Of a DNA stretch of 28,347 nucleotides, positions 25,071-28,347 are shown one piece after another. The DNA is from Cytophagales bacterium. GTDB taxonomy: Bacteria; Bacteroidota; Bacteroidia; Cytophagales; Cyclobacteriaceae. The first letter of the stretch is position 1; each line of letters begins with the position of its first letter. The position numbers were made by a program, and so were the translations under genes. The stretch lies in NCBI GenBank assembly GCA_027317105.1, contig DAHVFH010000161.1, positions 1-28,347 of the forward strand. Reading direction: 5' to 3'. The notes under the pieces are model-generated. The model worked only from the letters and a program-made list of their open reading frames with translations. It had not been told where the DNA came from and ran no database searches.

Positions 25071-26219
25071 TTGTTTGTAGTGTTTAATAGGCCTATTTCC
25101 CTTTATTCTAAACTTTTCCTTTTTTTTTGCTTGGTTGTTCTGAGCCTTGAAAGTCAGGCTCAAATTAATCTGGAGAAAAAAGATTCCATCAATCGCCTTG
25201 GCAAAAAAAGAAAGCTTTTTGCCTTCCCTGCTGTTATTTATTCACCCGAGACTACCTTGGCTTTTGGGGCGGCCGGAAATTTCTATTTTAAACTCGGCAA
25301 AGACAACACCGTTCGTACTTCTTATGTGCAAGGTTTGGGACTTTACACGCTGCGTCATCAGGCCGTATTGGGCTTGGAAAGCTCTATTTTTTTTCATGAT
25401 GAACGTTATATTCTAAAGACAAAAGCTTCTTCAAGTTATTTTCCTGATCGTTTTTGGGGCTTGGGAAACGATACGCCAAATGGAAACCTCGAGTATTATA
25501 CGGTCGGCCAGTATTACTTTTTTTCGCAGCTTCTGCGCAAAACGTATAAGAGCCTTTTTTTGGGGCTCGCCTACGAGACGCAAAATGTTTTTTCTTTTGA
25601 ATATGGTTCTGGTATTGCCCGAGGCAAAAGCATTTTTGATACTGAATCTGTCCCTGGAAGGTTCGGCAGTTTAGTTTCTGGCGTAGGTCTTGTGGCTTTC
25701 TGGGATACCAGAAATAATGCCTTCAGTCCAAGTAGGGGATTTTATTTTTCTTACTATGTCAATAATTTTTCTTCCTTTTTTGGCAGTTCGTTCGCCTACA
25801 CTTCGCAGGCCATTGATGTCAGAAAATATTTCCTGCTTAGAAAAGGCCAGGTGCTTGCCTTTCAATTTGTTTTAAATACAAACGATGGTGACGTGCCCCT
25901 GCGAAGTATGTCCAACATTGGCAGTAACTCTATGCTAAGGGGATATTACGAAGGTAGATTCACGGATAAGGATCTAATTGGCATCCAGGCTGAACACCGG
26001 ATACCTTTGATTGGTCGTTTTGGGATGGTCGTGTTTGCGGCTACTGGAAGGGTGGGAAGTAAAACTTCAGACCTTTTTGTATTGGAGCGCCTAAAGCCTT
26101 CGTTTGGAACGGGACTGCGCTATGCTATCGATAAAAAAGAAAAGCTTAACCTCCGTCTTGACGCGGGCTTTGGAAGGCGGTCAAACGGTTTATACTTTAA
26201 TATTACGGAAGCCTTCTAA
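25071..26219 (+). CDS. Omp85-type outer-membrane barrel without POTRA domains
   Basis: Outer-membrane barrel of 382 residues in the BamA/TamA surface-antigen superfamily. The start is TTG (25071) or GTG (25080), as no ATG is in frame before the signal peptide; either gives a leader ending SLESQAQ (cut near residue 30). Only about 20 residues separate the signal from the first strand, so there are no POTRA domains. The superfamily motif LRGYYEGRFTDKDLIGIQAEHRIPL (288-312) contains the RGY-x-GRF loop element. DTRNNAFSPSRGFYFSY precedes it, and the C-terminus is Phe. Family members of this size may secrete or insert proteins or act as a pore. The stop shares bases with that of the converging SDR gene. 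Confidence 0.85.
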   Translation: MFVVFNRPISLYSKLFLFFCLVVLSLESQAQINLEKKDSINRLGKKRKLFAFPAVIYSPETTLAFGAAGNFYFKLGKDNTVRTSYVQGLGLYTLRHQAVLGLESSIFFHDERYILKTKASSSYFPDRFWGLGNDTPNGNLEYYTVGQYYFFSQLLRKTYKSLFLGLAYETQNVFSFEYGSGIARGKSIFDTESVPGRFGSLVSGVGLVAFWDTRNNAFSPSRGFYFSYYVNNFSSFFGSSFAYTSQAIDVRKYFLLRKGQVLAFQFVLNTNDGDVPLRSMSNIGSNSMLRGYYEGRFTDKDLIGIQAEHRIPLIGRFGMVVFAATGRVGSKTSDLFVLERLKPSFGTGLRYAIDKKEKLNLRLDAGFGRRSNGLYFNITEAF

Positions 26220-26995
26220 GGATTTGTTTTGTATAAACCTGCTGCTATGGTTTCAATTAGGGCTTTAGGCAAAAGATAAGTAAGCTGAACGGAAATCCAA
26301 TTTGTAAAACCTGGAATGACTTCCGATTTATGATGAAACATTCCGTTGACAGCAGTTTTTGCCACTTGGTCGGCCGTCATGCTGAATTTTTCTGCGCGGT
26401 CTTTTAATATTTGCATTCCCGCTCGATCTATAAAATTAGTAGAAGTAGCGCCCGGGCTTAGGCAGGTAACGGAAATATTGGTCCCCATCAATTCTTTTCG
26501 CAAACCCCTGGTGAATAGCACCACGAACGATTTAGAGGCTGCGTAGGTTGCCAAGGTAGGCACGGCTTGATAGGCGGCCGTACTCGCCACATTTAAAATA
26601 TAGGATTCAGGGTGTTTCCTTAACTCTGGAATCATCATGTGGCAAAGCTCTGTAAGCGTAATCATGTTTAACTGCATCATGTTACTTAGCTGCGCTATCG
26701 GAGTTTTCTCAACATTGCCCCAAATTCCGTAACCCGCATTATTTACAAGAATAGTCACGTCAAATCCGTTTTTCATGATCCAGTCGTGTACTAATTTGGC
26801 ACTGCCGGGGACGGAGAGATCAAGACTTAAGAATTCGACCTTGACTTTGTGTTTTTCAATAATATCCTTTTTTGCTGCCGCAAGATTTTTTTCCGATCGG
26901 GCAACGAAAAGAACATCAATTTTGCGTTTCGCGAATTCGTGCGCCAGGCACAAGCCGATACCACCACTTGCACCAGTGATTAGAGCAAAAGCCAT
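26216..26995 (-). CDS. Short-chain dehydrogenase/reductase
   Basis: Classical SDR oxidoreductase of 259 residues, NAD(P)H-dependent. Motifs: TGASGGIG (7-14) for the cofactor, D59 in LDLS for the adenine side, NNAG (85-88), N110, and the catalytic triad S138, Y151 and K155 (YAASK). The R33 after the second strand (FVARSEKNL) favours NADPH. It belongs to the DltE/YqjQ-like group, which often acts on lipid or hydroxy-ketone substrates, but no substrate can be named. It starts eight bases after the stop of the dioxygenase gene upstream, so the two share an operon. Its stop and that of the plus-strand Omp85 gene overlap by four bases. Confidence 0.93.
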   Translation of the reverse strand: MAFALITGASGGIGLCLAHEFAKRKIDVLFVARSEKNLAAAKKDIIEKHKVKVEFLSLDLSVPGSAKLVHDWIMKNGFDVTILVNNAGYGIWGNVEKTPIAQLSNMMQLNMITLTELCHMMIPELRKHPESYILNVASTAAYQAVPTLATYAASKSFVVLFTRGLRKELMGTNISVTCLSPGATSTNFIDRAGMQILKDRAEKFSMTADQVAKTAVNGMFHHKSEVIPGFTNWISVQLTYLLPKALIETIAAGLYKTNP

Positions 26996-27003
26996 TCTTT
27001 CAT

Positions 27004-27876
27004 TTATTTATTGGTGATGGAAATCAGGCGCTGGTAAAACAAAGGTTTACTGTTTTCATCGCGAGGAAGATGTTTCCCGGTTACGATGGGCACATACATC
27101 ACCCTTCTTCTGCTTTGCTCCCCGGTGTAAGGTGATCGCGCCACACGATGCCACAAACGGCCATCATGCACGGTCAAGTCTCCGGCCTCTACATTTAAGC
27201 CCAGTTCTTTTTTATCGGGTTTGTGACTAATGAAATAAATTTTTTTGAACAGCATCGTGCCAATGCCTTTGTTGTGCGTGCCGGGAATCAACCGGAGCCC
27301 ACCGTTGTCGGTGGTGGAGTTATCAAGATGAATGCCCACATTGAGCATAGGCATAATCTTTTGCCCTTGAAAAATATCGCGCAACGCGTCCGTATGCCAG
27401 CCTAGCTGACTATAATTACTTGCTACGGTGTTGATGTAATGATTAAATACTAGGCCATCTTTTTCGGATTCCCCAATTCGGCAGTCGGCAGAACCAATCA
27501 ATTCAAATAATCCCTTCAACCGACTATCTTTTAGTATGTTGGCAAACATGGGGCTATGCTGGTTGATGAAAGCAAATCGCTGTACGATTTTTTTTCCATT
27601 TACGTCTGTACCATATTTTATGGGTACTCCGTTAATCGTCTTAAAATCCTTGCTTACCCATTCATCTTGAATGTTTTCGGCTTCGCGAAGTAATTCCAGT
27701 ACTTTTTCTTTTGGAATGAAATTCTTGAAATGGATAAACCCATTTTTTATAAAAAATGCTTTTTGTTCTACAGATAAATTCTCCTGTAATTGAAAAACGG
27801 GGTAAGTGTTTTGTGGATGATTTTTGCCATTGCTCCCGTTGGAGATTGTCTGTTCTTCAGTTCCGCTCAAATCCAT
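27004..27876 (-). CDS. Phytanoyl-CoA dioxygenase family protein
   Basis: Non-heme Fe(II)/2-oxoglutarate oxygenase of 290 residues, a PhyH-type hydroxylase. The metal triad is visible: H161 and D163 in WHTDALRD and the distal histidine H243 in GRLWHRVARS. An arginine near 247 or 257 would bind 2-oxoglutarate. GGLRLIPGTHNKG (192-204) is the family's central loop. Bacterial members hydroxylate varied substrates, including lipids and small amines, so the name does not fix its substrate. It heads an operon with the SDR gene, which could oxidise or reduce its hydroxylated product; this is inference. The ATG at 27876 gives a polar N-terminal tail of about 25 residues that is poorly conserved. Confidence 0.87.
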   Translation of the reverse strand: MDLSGTEEQTISNGSNGKNHPQNTYPVFQLQENLSVEQKAFFIKNGFIHFKNFIPKEKVLELLREAENIQDEWVSKDFKTINGVPIKYGTDVNGKKIVQRFAFINQHSPMFANILKDSRLKGLFELIGSADCRIGESEKDGLVFNHYINTVASNYSQLGWHTDALRDIFQGQKIMPMLNVGIHLDNSTTDNGGLRLIPGTHNKGIGTMLFKKIYFISHKPDKKELGLNVEAGDLTVHDGRLWHRVARSPYTGEQSRRRVMYVPIVTGKHLPRDENSKPLFYQRLISITNK

Positions 27877-27966
27877 TTTTGTTTATCCTTATTAATAGAA
27901 AGTTGGCACTAAGTTAATACAATTTTAACAATACGTTGATAAGGCCAGGTAAAAGCAGTTGCCCCA

Positions 27967-28347
27967 TTACTTTAAGCAGTTTAGGGTTGGCTGATTACCT
28001 GATTGGGTAACGATTCTTCTTTGTTGGGGGATTTTAAAGACTACCCTGGAATTGAACCAATTAAAAAATTGGAAAACCGACAAGGTAATCACTGGAGCTG
28101 CCAACAAGTCAATTGAATAATGTACTCTCTGCCAAGCAAGAAAAACGGCCACGATAATGGTTGAAGAAAACAGTATCCACTTTAACAAGTGGCGCTCTTC
28201 AAGCAGGAAAAGTAGAAATAGCAAGGAGACGTGACCAGAAAAGAACAAATCCTTTACATAGATCGGTTGGCCGTAGGCGACCTTGGTAAGAAAGGGATCA
28301 TTTAATGGGATGATGCCTTCCGGGGCTTCTAGGGTAAATAAATAAAT
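27967..28347 (-). CDS. PAP2 / sphingomyelin-synthase-like membrane protein, 5' end missing
   Basis: Partial gene whose open frame runs to the window edge. The 126 visible residues begin IYLFTLEAPEGI and carry PLNDPFL, then KDLFFSGHVSLLFLLFLL and WQRVHYSIDLLAAP. FFSGH and the H-x3-D element (HYSID) are the two catalytic histidine sites of the PAP2 superfamily, here in the form used by sphingomyelin-synthase-like enzymes (PAP2_C). Such enzymes move phospho-head groups between lipids or remove phosphate from them. At least two membrane helices are visible, and a basic, polar tail ends the protein. The TTG at 28248 is not the start because the frame and the family match continue upstream. The divergent or upstream neighbour is outside the window. 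Confidence 0.8.
   Translation of the reverse strand: MYLFTLEAPEGIIPLNDPFLTKVAYGQPIYVKDLFFSGHVSLLFLLFLLEERHLLKWILFSSTIIVAVFLAWQRVHYSIDLLAAPVITLSVFQFFNWFNSRVVFKIPQQRRIVTQSGNQPTLNCLK

Noticed and set aside
27887..27944. CCTTAT/ATAAGG inverted repeat in the gap before the dioxygenase gene
   Set aside because: Arms are only six A/T-rich bases with a 46-base spacer; this is expected by chance.

Overview
The window looks like chromosome of a member of the Bacteroidota, most probably the order Cytophagales. This rests on gene content and signal style. There is the biotin ligase / RsfS / FtsH gene order, GMC oxidoreductase with a Tat-exported small subunit, a glycine-rich TonB-family protein, NtrC/NtrY-like regulators and large exported TPR proteins. 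Start codons generally lack a clear Shine-Dalgarno sequence, and several gaps carry the Bacteroidota -7 promoter element TAnnTTTG. No rRNA, tRNA, CRISPR array, insertion sequence or prophage was seen. Coding density is high.

Layout. Positions 205-2157 hold a two-gene periplasmic FAD oxidoreductase (small subunit plus GMC subunit). Positions 2446-4004 (minus strand) hold a di-iron fatty acid hydroxylase family enzyme and the biotin-protein ligase. Divergent from these, 4118-6578 encodes RsfS and FtsH and ends in an intrinsic terminator. An lpxH-like gene and an overlapping exported protein of unknown function follow (6642-8233). Two sigma-54-type two-component modules flank the centre. One is on the plus strand (regulator plus short membrane kinase, 8390-11003). 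The other is on the minus strand (regulator plus soluble PAS/hybrid/HPt kinase, 13005-16279). Between them lie an orphan acyl carrier protein, a YopX-like protein, a diacylglycerol-kinase-family gene, a run of three small hairpins and the broken start of a DUF2911 gene.

The right half starts with a TerB-like protein, a rhomboid protease and the DNA polymerase III delta subunit (16378-18437), packed with zero or one base between them. Next comes an envelope block on one strand (18599-26219): a 1009-residue exported TPR protein, an outer-membrane beta-barrel, a SPOR-domain membrane protein, a TonB-family transducer and an Omp85-type barrel without POTRA domains. The window ends on the minus strand with a short-chain dehydrogenase, a phytanoyl-CoA-dioxygenase-family gene and the 3' part of a PAP2/sphingomyelin-synthase-like membrane gene that runs off the edge.

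The common theme is the cell envelope: lipid A, phospholipid and hydroxylated lipid chemistry, membrane proteolysis (FtsH, rhomboid) and the envelope block. Nothing here is clearly a wholly new system. The best candidates for new biology are the envelope block, taken as one machine, and the structured segment around 12680-12795.
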